Shown in pieces: positions 1 to 12,378 of a stretch of 64,000 nt of DNA (positions are counted from its first letter, which is position 1; every line of letters begins with the position of its first letter). A program made the translations under genes and the position numbers. The stretch is taken from assembly GCA_025506515.1 (NCBI GenBank), contig CM046443.1:90558201-90622200 (forward strand). The letters run 5' to 3'. The stretch comes from Flaveria trinervia (Eukaryota > Streptophyta > Magnoliopsida > Asterales > Asteraceae). The notes beneath the pieces are model-generated. The model saw only the letters and a program-made list of their open reading frames with translations, did not search any database and had not been told where the DNA came from.

Positions 1-1453
1 GAGTAAACAAAAAGAATTAATTTTATCTTTTAAGTCCCTAACTCATCTTTTTTAATTATTCATTCAAAAATAAAAGGACGATTAAGATCATATTTGTATA
101 AATTATTTTAATAATATCTAAATCCAAAGATTACTACAATATCAACTTTTTTGTTTTGTTCACAAATCATTAAATTTTGTTTCTAAAACAAATTTACCAT
201 TTTATGACATAAACTGTTATAATGAATGATAGTTATCATATAATTTTAATTATAATTGTCTTTCACTTAAACATGAATATTAATTTTTAGTTTTAGTTTA
301 AATAAATGACATTTTATTGTATTTTTATTGCACTAAGGTGTTTTTTTTTGAAACAGATACTTCTTAAATATATATGAAATTTTAATACAATTTAAACATT
401 AAAAAGTTTAAGTCTAATCAGTAATTCAATACACTTTATTTAATATCAAATTTTTATATGGTAACAATTTAACACTTAAACTATATTAATTTCTAATATT
501 AAAACTATTTAAAATATTAATTGTAGTAACTTTTGATTGTTTCTAAAATAATTAATAAATGTAGTTTTTAATTAAAAATCATAGTTTCCAAAATAAATGC
601 AATCAATATTTAATAAATTTTAGGTGGCAAAACTCAATTCAGGAGGCTCTCGTTGATTGCCACGTATACTTAGAAAACTTTGTTGATTGTCACGTGTCCT
701 TAAAAAAACTTCTTCATTCATGAATATCATTCCTTATAATGGAGCTACCATGCCTTGGTGCGTGTCATTTTACCAAAATGGTATACAAGTTTCACAAATG
801 CAAACAAACAAATACATGAATAATATGTTAAATCCAGGTCATCAATCATCTTTTTAAAATCCACACGTATATTATCTATCGTCAATCAAAACATGATAAA
901 ATCAACAACTCATATATTTTACAAAAATTAAAAATATATTTCTTGGTTTCAAAGAAAAAATGATAAAGACCCCTACACGTATACAAATTCACAAAACCCA
1001 CAAGTATATTACAAATCTTCAAACAAAACTTGATAAATCAACTACACATATGCATCTTGGTCAATTTTTAAAACTAATATTCACAATATAATCATTTTAA
1101 TAGATGCATCTTGATCAAATTTGAAATCTACTAGGAAATGTGCCATAGTTAGCAAAATAAATCGAATGCAACATCGAATTCGCCCATTAAATTAGCAATC
1201 AACAAAGCCCACTTAGAAAACTGAAGATAAAAAAAAAACAAAACAAATCAAAAACCGAAATCATCTATATTGGGTCACAAAAAAGGTCATAACAAATAAA
1301 GCAAACTAGTTGTATACGTTCTCAAGCTTCGTGTGAGTATTCATTCATTTTTAATTTTTAAAGTTTTGGGTAATACAACATATAAAAACTTAAACTCTAT
1401 TGAAAGCTTCTGCTATAATCCTATACAACAAGTCATATACAACTCTTGGAATC
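1..1453. other. AT-rich intergenic DNA, no gene seen
   Basis: There is no reading frame with recognisable protein similarity. The stretch is AT-rich with many homopolymer runs. Between about 735 and 1050 it holds a diverged copy of a dispersed repeat that recurs at about 36150-36410. Its right edge is the target-site duplication of the copia element. Confidence 0.7.
735..1050 (+). repeat. Dispersed repeat, copy 1 (partner at 36150-36410)
   Basis: Both copies contain the words ATGGAGCTACCA, CTTGGTGC, AAGTTTCAC, AATCCA and TATATTAC/TATATTATC in the same order and with similar spacing. Substitutions and small indels are scattered through both. The family is unidentified. Copy 2 lies just outside the right end of the CACTA element. 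Confidence 0.6.
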
Positions 1454-1458
1454 ACATC

Positions 1459-1615
1459 TATTAGCATATTTATAAAGTCAATATTTGTCATATAACTATG
1501 CAGATTTATTACCATTTCCGTTAACTTAGATTGAGGCAAAATTTATGTTGTAACATCTTATATATTGGGGAGATTGAATAGAGAAGAAGCAACACATTAT
1601 TTACCAAAACTATCA
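1459..1615 (+). repeat. 5' LTR of the copia element (157 bp)
   Basis: It matches the copy ending at 16575 almost base for base over its length. It ends in TATCA and is followed at once by a primer-binding site. It begins TATTAGCA, so the canonical TG terminus has become TA. The 3' LTR carries the same change. Confidence 0.93.
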
Positions 1616-1630
1616 TGGTATCAAAGCTCT
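1616..1630 (+). promoter_or_regulatory. Primer-binding site of the copia element
   Basis: TGGTATCAAAGCTCT follows the 5' LTR directly. It differs by one base within the first 12 from the usual plant copia site TGGTATCAGAGC, which pairs with the 3' end of initiator methionine tRNA. Confidence 0.85.
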
Positions 1631-1751
1631 TACCTATTAACCCTCTCGATCCTATCGCTCCTTCTTCTTTTCTGTTTTGCGCAGGCAACACCAACAGCCC
1701 TATTTCCCATCCATCCAACTCTTTCTCTATCTTAACCCTCATCCCGTCACC

Positions 1752-2850
1752 ATGGACCCCAAACTACACCCCACCATCACCGTTTCAAACATCAAAAACT
1801 TCATACCAATTACCTAGAAGTTGAAACCAGTCAATATGCTTCATGGGCTGAACTTTTCAATATTCATTGTCGCGCTTTTCAAGTGCTCGATCACTTATCT
1901 CCTCGGCCAGAACCTTAGCCTTCCCCTGCACTCTCCAAGGATGCCGACACACCCAAAACGGCTCCTCTTCTGAACAAATATGGAGTCGACTCGATGCCAT
2001 CGTCCTGCAATGGATTTATGGCACGATGTCAAATGACCTTTTGAGCACCATCATTCGTCCCGACTCAACCGCTTGCTATGCTTGTATGGCTTTGAAAAGC
2101 ATTTTTCACGATAACCAGACGACTCGGGCTGTGCTCCTATAAAAGAAGTTTGCAAATGTCAAACTTGACTCTTTTCCATCCATGTCCGCTATTGTCAAGA
2201 GGTAAAAATTTTATCCGATCAACTTGCTAATGTGGGCTCTCGGTTACCGAACATACCCTTGTTATTCAACTACTCACCGGGTTAAATGAGGCATATAGGG
2301 GGTCGGTTCAATTATTGCCAATACCAAACCATTCCCTACATTCTATGAAGCCCGATCATAATTAATCCTAGAAGAAACGACTAAGGCTAACCGGGTTTCT
2401 AATGACACATCCCTACACACCTCCCACAACCAACTGCTCAAACTCCACCCAAATACACCCTCTCACTCACCAAACCCAGCTACAAATTCAGCCTATGGTA
2501 GGGGCCGAAGCCGAGGTCGTGGACGCCAACCTACCATTACCCACTACCCCTCATGGCCTACTTCCTATTGGCCCGCTGCTGCCTCACCTTCATAGACCCA
2601 AAACCACCCCTCAAACTGGCCTAGCCCATCTCCCTACTACTGGCTCGTACCCCCTACCCATACCCAACAACCTCTCCTTCTCGACCCACAACCAGCAGCC
2701 CACAGCAGGGTATTTTAGGCCCACGCCCACAACATGCTTATCATGCCTCGGACACAACTTCCACTCCAACAAAACTGGACCAAGCTTTTAGCACTTCTCG
2801 CTCCATCCTCCGGATCAAAACCGGTACATGGACACCGTGTGCAACAGGTA
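1752..2850 (+). pseudogene. Decayed copia gag
   Basis: From the ATG at 1752 the frames read a copia gag N-terminus (MDPKLHPTITVSNIKNFIP), then LQWIYGTMSNDLLSTII at about 2008-2055. The gag at 45578-46477 on the minus strand has the same blocks (LQWIYGTVSNDLLNTI), so both are copies of one family. The frame is broken early by a stop after the first 20 or so codons and by several shifts. The C-terminal part is a proline- and threonine-rich tail. Gag would form the virus-like particle. No intact product is possible. Confidence 0.85.
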
Positions 2851-5800
2851 TTACGAATCACAACTCTAATAATCTCTCTTCCTGTTTTAATAAGGTTCAT
2901 AATCGAAACATTACCGTCGGTGATGGCAAAACAATTCCGGTCTATGCTATTGGAAACCACACCCTACCACACCTTTTCCTAATTTCAAACTCAATAATAT
3001 CCTTTTCTCACCCAAACTTGTTAAAAACTTAATTGCCGTCTGTCGATTTACCACCGACAATAATGTTTCCATTGAATTTGACCCTTTGGTTTTGATGTGA
3101 AGGAACTCCACACTCGGACGCCTCTCCTCCGATGTGACATCACCAGTGACTTATATCCACTCACCATACCCTCAAGTGTCCAAGCTCAAGCACCTCATGC
3201 ACCTGCTTCTTCATTTTTGGCTGTGTCTCAAGATACTTGGCATCGCCGCCTGGGACACCCTGCTTTTAATATTTTGCGAAATTTGAAACATTGTTGCATT
3301 CTAATAATGTTAAATATTTATTTCTTTGTGAACCTTGTGTGTTGGCAAGCAAATTAAATTTTCTTTTTATGATTCATATAATTTTACTTATTTGCCTTTT
3401 GACATTATACATAGCGATCTTTGGACATCATCGGTTTTGTCATCTAATGGTCATCGCTATTACCTTCTTTTTCTCGATGACAAAACCAATTTCTTATGGA
3501 CATATGCCTTAACCGCTAAATCTCAAGTTTTTTTTCAAATTTGTAGAATTTCACAAACTAATTTCTACACAATTCAACACCCCCATCAAATCTTTTCAAT
3601 GTGACAGTAGTACAACAATACCTCTTTTCATAACTTTTGCAAACTAAACGGGATGACGTTTAGATTCTCATGCCCTTACACATCTTCACAAAATAGCAAA
3701 AGTGGAGCGTAAAATACGGTCCATTAATAATATAATGCGCACCATTTATCCCAAGCCTCGGTTCCTTTTCATTTTTGGCCTCACACCCTTGAACACGCTA
3801 CTTATTTACTTAAACTCTTACCGACTAAAGTTCTAAACAACTCTACACCCACCCTTTGCTTATACAATGGGCACCCCACCTATGGCCATTTACGCACCTT
3901 CGGGTGTCTTTGCTACCCTTACTTCCTTCACACAACATTCATAAACTCGCGGATCACTTAATACCATACGTTTTTCTTGGCTACCCTTCTAACCATAGAG
4001 GTTATAAATGCTATAGTATAACCACCAACCAAATAACCATCTCCAGAGATGTTGTTTTTAATGAAGAAAATTTTCCTTTCACTAATATTTCCACTCCCAA
4101 ACCCTCTATGCTCAGCTTACATTCGAACCACATCCACTGTTGTGGTCTTTCTCATTTTCCACTTCCACACAAATACTTTATCTACACTTCCACCTTAAAT
4201 TCTACTTCCTCCACCCACACAATAGGTACATCTTTATCTCTACCTACAAACTCTACACCTCCAATTTCCCCTCTCATAAATAGACGGCCCTCCCCACCTT
4301 ACTGACAACAGCCTGCATCCTCTGTGACCGACCCACCAACTGAACCTCAACCTGTCCCCCCAACCCGTGGCTACCACCCATCCACACGCACCCGAACAAT
4401 CCATACTAGGGCCATGTCCGGGATCTCTTAACCAAAAACATTTTTTTAACCTTACCACTACCACTTCCAACATTTCTCCCCTTCATAAAACACCAACTGA
4501 AGCCTTATCCAATACGGACTGGAAAAATGCTATGACTGACGAGTTTCGAGCCTTTATTAATAATAAGACTTGGGAACTAGTACCTAAATAGCCCGATATG
4601 AATATTGTTCGAAGTATGTGGATTTTCAGGCATAAAAAGAAAGCGGACGGAACACTTGAATGGTACAAAGCTCGTCTCGTGTGTGATGGTCGTTCCTAAC
4701 AAATTGGTGTGGATTATGGCGAAACTTTTAGCCCAGTTGTAAAACCGGCCACAATCCGAACCGTTATTTCATTGGCACTTTCAAACTCATGGCCGATTCA
4801 TCAATTAGATGTCAAAAACGCATTTCTACATAGGAACCTCAACGAAACAGTTTTGATGCATCAACCAATGGGGTTCGGGATCCACATTACCCGAATCATG
4901 TCTGCCTTCTTAAAAAATCTTTATACGGACTCAAGCAAGCACCAAGGGTGTGGTAGCAACGCTTCGCAGACTATGTTTTTCAAATGGGGTTCACATATAG
5001 CCAATGTGATCATTCACTCTTCATATTCAAGGAATAACATCACATGGCCTTCATATTTCTTTATATGGATGACATTTTACTAATTACTTCTTCTAATTAT
5101 CTCGTGATAGATTTATGTCTCAACTTTCACAAGAATTTGCAATGACTGATCTTGGACTGCTCACTTATTTTCTTGGCATATCTGTCACTCGCAACAAAAA
5201 TAACATGTTCTTTCTCAAGAAAAATACGCCAAAGAGATACTTGAATGCGCAGGTCTTGCCGAGTGTAACCCATCAGCCACACCTGTGGATACTCACTAAA
5301 AATTAAGCTCTAACATCAGCACTCCACTGGACAATGTCACGGAATATCGGAGCCTCGCCGGTGCACTCCAATATTTGACCTTCACTTGACCCGATATCAC
5401 TTATGTCGTTCAACAAATATGTCTTCACATGCACAGCCCAACTAATTCTCATATGCATGCTCTGAAACGTATTCTTCGATACATAGGTGATACAATTCAT
5501 TACGGGTTACATCTTCAACCGGCTCAACAACCTTCTCTTGTCGCTTTCACTGATGTCTATTGGGGAGGCTGCCCCGATGCGTGGCGTTCAACCTCGGGTA
5601 TTGTGTATATATGGGCGACAATCTCCTTTCGGTCTTCTAAAAGACAACAACACTCTCTCGTTCTAGTGCCGAAGCAGAATACCGTGGAGTTGCAAACGTG
5701 GTCTCCAAAGTTTGTTGGTTACGTAACTTGCTGCTTGAACTCCATCAATCACCGAAACAAACAACCTTAGTTTTTTGTGACAAAGTAAGTGCTATATACC

Positions 5801-6000
5801 TTGCGAGTAATCTCGTACACACACAATGAACGAAACACATTGAAATGGATATCATTTGTTCGTGAAAAGATCGCCAAAGGCCACATTTGGGTTCTCCATG
5901 TCTTGTCTGGTATCAAATAGCCAACATATTCACAAAGGTTTGCCAAAGGTTCTCTTCGACGATTTCAGGTCCAATCTCAACATTCGAGAGCCTCCGTTTC
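2850..6000 (+). pseudogene. Decayed copia pol (protease remnant, integrase, RT, RNase H)
   Basis: The order of domains is legible despite many stops and shifts. The GAG-pre-integrase block WHRRLGHPAFNILRNLKH lies near 3240-3290. The integrase core start (IIHSDLWTS) follows at about 3400-3435. The tail typical of copia integrase (LIPYVFLGYPSNHRGYKCYS) lies near 3958-4017. The RT block (VDYGETFSPVVKPATIR) starts near 4708, and QLDVKNAFLHRNL is at about 4804-4842. Around 5060 the YVDD-equivalent catalytic box is no longer recognisable (FIWMTFY). The RNase H end, with an IADIFTKGLP-like region, is at about 5900-5950. The gene is dead. The polypurine tract and 3' LTR start follow immediately. Confidence 0.88.
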
Positions 6001-6005
6001 GATTG

Positions 6006-6015
6006 CGGGGGGGAG
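6006..6015 (+). promoter_or_regulatory. Polypurine tract of the copia element
   Basis: A run of G ending in GGGGGGGAG sits directly before the LTR start TAT. It is the expected plus-strand priming site. The gypsy element inserted three bases into the LTR that follows. Confidence 0.8.
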
Positions 6016-6395
6016 TATTGTGACACCCGTCACCTTAAGGTCCGTCGAACGACATAATTAAGCATAGAATTATTTTAATTATTCTTCCTTTTCTTCATGA
6101 ACTCCTGCTTTAAGGAATCATGTCTGCTTTATTTCCTGTGTGCCTGTATTCCTCCGAGAACGTGTGCTAAGCATAAACTTTTTATAAATTTCGTCACCAT
6201 TACCACCGAATATATCATTTTTAATTTCAACCATTATCATTAAAAAACCATTTTTAAACTATCAATTACCATTAAACACACTTTTAACCTTAATATAACG
6301 AACATTTTAATGTCGTAATCAACCGAAACAAATTTTGGGGAACTCGAGGGTTAAGTGCAGGGACTAAACTCGCCATTTTGCAAACTTGGGCTGGG

Positions 6396-6403
6396 TATAT
6401 AAA
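6396..6403 (+). promoter_or_regulatory. TATA box in the gypsy 5' LTR
   Basis: TATATAAA follows a GGGCTGGG stretch and precedes a CT-rich tract starting about 30 bases later, the usual arrangement around a plant LTR transcription start. The same motif is at 14246-14253 in the 3' LTR. Confidence 0.65.
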
Positions 6404-6789
6404 CTCATATTCCAGCCCTTAATCTATTTCATCTTCATCTTCTTCATCCTCTTCACTTCTTCTTCACATCTTTTCATTCTAGCACCAAATCCAACCCGCT
6501 TGGTCTTGTTCTCGTCATCTAGACTCCATCTACAGCCTAGTCTACTCTATTCTAGCAGGTAGACGACCTTGGTTGTCCCTTTTCTTGCTTATTCACGGCT
6601 GTCCAAACTAGGGTTTCGGGTGTTCGGGTTCAACCGAACACATGAGGTCGTGTGGGTGCGTGTGAGGTCTTTTTGCTTGTGTTTCATGTTTGTGTATGTT
6701 GTAGAGTGTTTCAAGAAGTCCTTGTTATGTAAAACCCGTGCTCGGAGCAGCCGAAGGCTGCTCTGCACTTCTGCAGTCTCGAACCTGCA

Positions 6790-7240
6790 GTTCAGGCGAC
6801 TGGGTCTGTCATGCGACTGAGCTGTGCGACTGGGGTGAGTCGTGCGACTGAGTCATACGACTGTGTCATTCGGGCGACTGAGTTGTGCGACTGGGGACGT
6901 CATGCGAGAGTGTGCGATCGTATGTATGTGTGCGAATGAGTCATGCGAACGAATGAATGCGTGCGATTGAGTCAGGTGACCGACTGAATGTATCCGATTG
7001 TGCGTGTTTCGCACGACTGGAGTCCAAGCGCACGAATGAAGGTTCAATCGCACGAAAGTAGCTAATTCGCACGATTGAGGGTTGATTCGTGCGCATGGAG
7101 GTTGGGTTGTGCGAATGTGTGTTGTGTGGTACGACTGAATGCCAGTCATGCGAATGAAGACTCAATCGTACGAATGAAGCTGATCCATACGATTGAAGGG
7201 TGATTCGTACGAATGGAGCGTTGAGTCGAGCGTCTGGTTC
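6790..7240 (+). repeat. Degenerate GCGACTGA-word array inside the LTR
   Basis: Words of the form (G/A)TGCGACTGAGTCAT, GCGAATGA, GCACGATTGA and TACGAATGA recur every 12-25 bases, with drifting spacing. It lies downstream of the LTR TATA box and so in the presumed transcript leader. The 3' LTR has the matching array at 14650-15100, with one extra unit near 14756-14772. Confidence 0.85.
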
Positions 7241-8551
7241 TGTTGTGTGACTGATGATGTCGAGTGTGAATTTCCCCTTGAACGTCTGATGATGATAAGG
7301 TAACATCAGTAAAAGTATCATTGCTTGACCACAAAGATTAAAGTCAACGCTATCAACATGCACATACTATTTCAATTGAAATCAACCTAACATTTTACAA
7401 TTATCGACAATCCAATTGGAACTCCAAATACTTAACAAGTGCTATCTTTCATAACCATGAGATCATTTCACGGATGTCATAAGCAATGACGACTACTCGT
7501 AGTACTTGGATCTACATAAGATCTGATACGTGTGTCCGCTTGTGTGTGTGCTACCCACGACCGAACCGATACAACCCGAACCGACCAAACATTACTATAC
7601 GCTTTATACATGTCATTAATGCTTAACAATAACTGTCAATAGGTGTTTGACTGTTCATTGCATTCAACTGTTGGAAATCTTGATCATTCATACTGCCACT
7701 TAACATGTGAGTTTCGTGGCCCCTTTTTACGTTATACTACTTTACAAACATGGGGGAAAAGTATGCTCGCCCGCTTTCTATGTTGTACAACATACATTCA
7801 ATTACATACTTAGAATCAACGTGCTACTATTTTGTGGGTACTTATCTGATACATGCTTGAGTCTGCTTTGTGGTTCTTTCTTACAACCATTTAATTTCAG
7901 TGTGGGACCGACGATAGGTATTGGTAGTACTACTGGGTTGACACCCCCAGCCTCATGTTGGTATACTAGTTAGTACCAACAAAAGCCAGGAACGGGCCTT
8001 GGGTGATTATATTCCGACAAGATTCTTTGTGTACGTCGTTAGGTTTGGTTGTAAAGCTCTTGTCATGTGATTTTGCTGCTTATAACTGTATGCACGGTAT
8101 TCTGCAACAACTTTATACAGCATCATTACTTATTTACTTTTAAACCTGCGAGCTCACCAACAATTTGTTGACCATTTTGAGCATATCTTTTCAGGTGATC
8201 ATGCTAGCTGAGGTTCTAGGTGTGCTGCCTTAGTGGAGACCCTAGGATGCATTTCCGGGCTAAACTTGCCATTTTGAAAACAATTGTTGTATCTGTTCAA
8301 ACAAAATATACTTTGTAACTTGTTCCCGGGTTGTGGGAATTGCATACAAGTTTATCATCTATGTATCATTATGCTTTTGGCTATGTTGTCGTGAATACTG
8401 ACTAAACACGACACAAGTCCCCTTGTTGTCGGGTGTCGTCATGACACGCTTGTCATCATTATTATTATTGCATCTCTATCGCTCACCATGTGTTATGACG
8501 ATCCTCGTCTCGTCGCATCCCCGTGTTTCCGCTCTTAGCGGGGGTGTGACA

Positions 8552-8610
8552 AGTATTAGCATATTTATAAAGTCAATATTTTTTATATAGTTATGCGGAT
8601 TTATTACCAT
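8552..8610 (+). repeat. 59-bp copia LTR fragment at the gypsy primer-binding position
   Basis: Directly after the gypsy 5' LTR comes AGTATTAGCATATTTATAAA and the following copia LTR sequence as far as TTATTACCAT. This is the same DNA that flanks the 3' gypsy LTR at 16418-16477. The gypsy internal sequence then begins abruptly at 8611. No tRNA-complementary site is visible here. Confidence 0.92.
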
Positions 8611-9111
8611 ATAGGGTTGTGTGCATTTTGTATCTCATACGTGTTTCTCATACTTGTTCTATTACCTATCTGTTTCGTGATCTTATCACCCCGTGAGAGA
8701 GCCCTTGTGCTCCTCTTTACGGGATGTTTACATTGGATCTTCCGTTTCCCTCTGCGCACTGAGTTCTTTATCAATCCGGGTATTGAACCCAAAAGATCTT
8801 CATAGATCATGCTATTGTGTTTGACCTTAAGCACTAGGATTTACCCCGAGGAGGTTATGTCTGAGACCTCGAGAGAGGAGGAAATAGGCAACCTCTGCTA
8901 GACTAAACTTGATTTCATGCATGGACATGTCATTGTTATCATGGACTAGTTTGGACATTACTTATGCATGGTGTGAGAATTTCACGATTTGTATGCGATG
9001 TGTGACAACCATAAGTGTGGTCTAACCCGGAGAGTTAGACCTTAATGTGACATCGATAATGTGTCCTGCAATGGTTAAAACTTATGCATTTGCTATTCTT
9101 ATGATTAGAAC
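8611..9111 (+). other. Gypsy untranslated leader
   Basis: About 500 bp lie between the displaced primer-binding region and the first gag ATG at 9112. No conserved protein is seen. It holds several short frames only. Confidence 0.6.
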
Positions 9112-10626
9112 ATGCCGCCTCGAAGAGTTACCCGCAACAACAGTGGTGGAAGTGAAGCCGAGAGAGGCAGAGGCAGAGGCAGAGAGAGGCAGAGGCAGAG
9201 GCAGAGGCAGAGAGGCAGAGGCAGAGGTAGGCACCGAGAACAAGTGATGGTCCTACCAATGTCACTCAGGAACAGGAAACGCCGATATGGAAGCCTCAAT
9301 CGCTCAACAGCTGGCCGCACTGATTCCGACTATCGTGGCCCAAGTGAGCAATGCTCTTCAGAATTCTCACCCCCACGGGGATGGTGGCAATGATAATGAG
9401 GATAACGGGAAACCGACTGGGAACGAAAGCAATCAGGAGACCGGAAATGGTGGTACAGCTGGTAACGAAACTGGAATTGTGAATGTTAGACGGGGATGTT
9501 CATACAAGGATTTGTGGCTTGTAAACCAAGAGAGTTTGATGGCAAAGGTGGAGCCATAGCCCTGACCAGATGGCTTGAAAAGATGGAGGCCGTGATCGAC
9601 ATCAGCGAATGCCTCGATAGTCAAAGGATTAAGTACGCCACGTGCTCGCTACAGGGCAAGGCACTAACGTGGTGGAACACTTAGATTCAGGCTAGGGGAA
9701 GAGAATCGGTGATGCAAATGTCGTGGGATGAGTTCAAAGCCCTAATCACCGAGGAGTACTGTCCTCTCAACGAGATGCAGAAACTTGAGCATGAGTTCTG
9801 GAATCATGCCATGGTGGGGGCTGGGCACGCAGCTTACACCGACTGTTTTCACGAGCTAGCAAGGTTGGTTCCGCATCTGGTCACCCCGGAATCAAAAAGG
9901 ATAGAGAGGTATATTTGGGGACTTGCACCTCAAATCCGGGCAATGGTAACCGCTACTGCTCCTCCTACTATCCAGAGCGCAATTCTGAAGGCTGGCGCTC
10001 TAACTGATGAGATGGTGAGAACAGGGGTATTGGGCAGGGGAGCAGAGAAAAGGAAAGAAGTTGGGGAAACGAGCCGGTCGAGTGCCGGGAAATTCGAGAA
10101 AAGGGCCAAGACAACCAGAAATTTTGTGGCCGTGACCCAGGGCAGACGAGAGTATGTGGGTCCGCACCCCAGATGCGATAGGTGCAACTTTCATCATCCC
10201 CCAGCTATGCCGTGCCGGGTGTGCGCTAACTGTAGACGCCCGGGGCATTTAGCAAGAGACTGCAGAACAACGCCGAATATGGTCGCTCCAGTCAACGCGG
10301 TTAACCCCGCCGGGAATGCCAGGGGCTGTTATGAGTGTGGAAGCCCTGATCACTACCGGAACATGTGCCCCAAACTGAATCGGGCATCGGGCCAACAAGG
10401 GAACAACCAGCATCAGACTATGGCTATAGCTGGAAATCAAGGCCCGACAAACCAGGGGATCGCGGCTCGGGGACGCGCTTTTGTCATTGGAGCCAATGAA
10501 GCCCATCAGGACCCAAATGTTGTCACGGGTACGCACTTACTCAATAATCACTTTGCATCTGTATTATTTGACACTAGAGAGGACAATAGCTTATATCTTC
10601 TGAATTTGTGCAATTGCTCGATTTGA
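9112..10626 (+). pseudogene. Gypsy gag with two CCHC zinc knuckles, broken
   Basis: The reading starts at the ATG at 9112 (MPPRRVTRNN). An AGAGGC hexamer expansion (9159-9229), encoding RG/ER runs, follows, and the frame is then lost. A middle segment reads MEASIAQQLAALIPTIVAQV from 9287. The main gag domain reads from 9496 (CKPREFDGKGG, then RWLEKMEAVIDIS, with a TAG at 9682-9684) and reopens in the same frame to 10626. Zinc knuckles CANCRRPGHLARDC and CYECGSPDHYRNMC are near 10224-10371. After these the protease begins, but its active-site DSGA-type motif is replaced by a DTRED reading. Gag would package element RNA; this copy cannot make an intact protein. Confidence 0.9.
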
Positions 10627-12378
10627 GTCCTAGTAGGCTAGAAACTAGCTACTCTGTAGAAATGGCAATGGTAGGGTAGGGTGTTCAGGCCGACAGGATT
10701 ATTAGAAAGTGCTCGATAATATTAGAGAACCACACCTTCGATATAGACTTGATACCCTTTGAGCTAGGAAGTTTCGATGTGATTGTGGGAATGGATTGGT
10801 TGTCGAAACACGGGCCGAGATTGTCTGTCGAGACAAGGTAGTGCGAATCCCTATGTCAGACGAGGAGTACTCAGAATTCAAGGAGAAAGACGGGGGAGAA
10901 ACTTAAAGCTTATTTCCTGCATGAAAGCACGCCGGAGTTTACGAAAACAGTGCTACTCTTTTCTGGCTCATGTGGTGGAAAAGAAAGAAGAGGAGCAGAA
11001 ATGGCAGATATCCCTGTAGTGCGGGATTACCCAGATGTATTTCCTGATGACTTGCCTGGTTTGCCTCCTCCGCGACAGGTGGAATTTCGTATTGAGTTGG
11101 TTCCTGGAGCTACACCGGTAGCAAAGACACGTATCGGTTGGCACCGTCTGAAATGCAAGAGTTATCTAGCCAGTTACAGGAACTACTGGAGAAGGGTTTT
11201 ATTCGGTCGAGTCACTCGCCTTGGGGAGCACCGGTGTTATTTGTCAAGAAGAAGGATGGGTCGTTCCATATGTGCATCGACTACCGTGAGTTGAACAAAT
11301 TAACTGTGAAGAATCGGTATCCTCTCCCCAGGATCGATGACCTGTTTGATCAGTTACAAGGAGCTTCGTATTTTTTCAAGATCGACCTTCGATCTGGATA
11401 TCACCAACTAAGGGTTTTCAAGGAGGACGTACCGAAAACAGCGTTTAGAACTCGTTATGGGCACTATGAGTTCTTGGTCATGTCGTTCGGATTGACTAAC
11501 GCACCGGCGGTGTTCATGGACCTGATGAATCGGGTGTGCAAACCTTACTTGGATAAGTTTGTGATCGTATTCATTGATGAATACTTATCTACTCTCGATC
11601 GAAGGAGGACCATGAAGAACACCTTCGGGCAATACTGGAACTGTTAAGAGAAGAGAAACTTTTCGCCAAGTTCTCGAAGTGTGAATTCTGGCTGCAAGAG
11701 GTGAAGTTTTTGGGTCATGTGGTTAACAAAGACAGGATTCATGTAGATCCCGGCAAGATCGAAGCGGTAAAGGAATAGGATACACCCCAGACACCTTCGG
11801 AGATACGGCAGTTCTTAGGATTAGCCGGATACTATCGTCGTTTCATTGCGAACTTTTCAAAGATCGCTCAACCATTGACATTGTTGACTCAGAAAGACAA
11901 GAAGTTTGATTGGGGACATGCACAAGAACAGCGTTCCAAACGCTGAAAGATAAGCTGTGCAATGCACCGATATTGTCCCTTCCACGGAACTGATGATTTT
12001 GTAGTGTACTGTGATGCTTCGCATCAAGGGTTGGGATGTGTACTAATGCAGAAAGATAAGATGATTGCCTACGCTTCGCGACAACTTAAGGTGCATGAGA
12101 AGAACTACACAACTCATGATCTTGAGTTGGGCGCTGTAGTATTTGCACTCAAAAAGCATTACCTGTATGGAACCAAATGCATCATCTACACAGATCATAA
12201 AAGCCTTCAACATATTCTGGATCAGAAGGAACTCAATATGCGACAGCGACGCTGGGTAGAGCTTCTTAGTGACTACGATTGTGAAATTCGGTATCATCCG
12301 GGAAAAGCTAATGTGGTGGCTGATGCTCTAAGCCGCAAAGAACGCGTAAAACCACTTCGTGCTAGAGCTTTGGGATGA
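10627..12378 (+). pseudogene. Gypsy pol, reverse transcriptase and RNase H part
   Basis: RT is readable from about 11138. It has the palm block (CIDYRELNKLTVKNRYPLPR) and then FFKIDLRSGYHQL. The catalytic FIDD-equivalent box at 11570-11581 reads FIDE because the frame breaks exactly there. The original frame resumes in another register (KFSKCEFWL, then FLGHVVN), with a TAG at 11778-11780 and another break near 11945. RNase H is intact from about 11962 to 12378, with the blocks YCDASHQGLGCVLMQ, YTTHDLELGAVVFAL and YTDHKSLQHI. The fragment cannot be translated as one protein. Confidence 0.92.

Larger units (their letters stand above)
6019..8551 (+). repeat. 5' LTR of the gypsy element (2533 bp)
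   Basis: It is nearly collinear with 13877-16417, with scattered substitutions and small indels. It contains a TATA box at 6396-6403, a CTTCTTCAT-rich stretch just downstream, and a degenerate array of GCGACTGA-type words at about 6790-7240. It ends TTAGCGGGGGTGTGACA. Confidence 0.95.

Noticed and set aside
6853..7363. Minus-strand frames rich in His, Ser and Arg within the gypsy LTR, repeated at 14707-15190
   Set aside because: They mirror the GCGACTGA word array. The same frames appear in both LTRs with breaks at different points.
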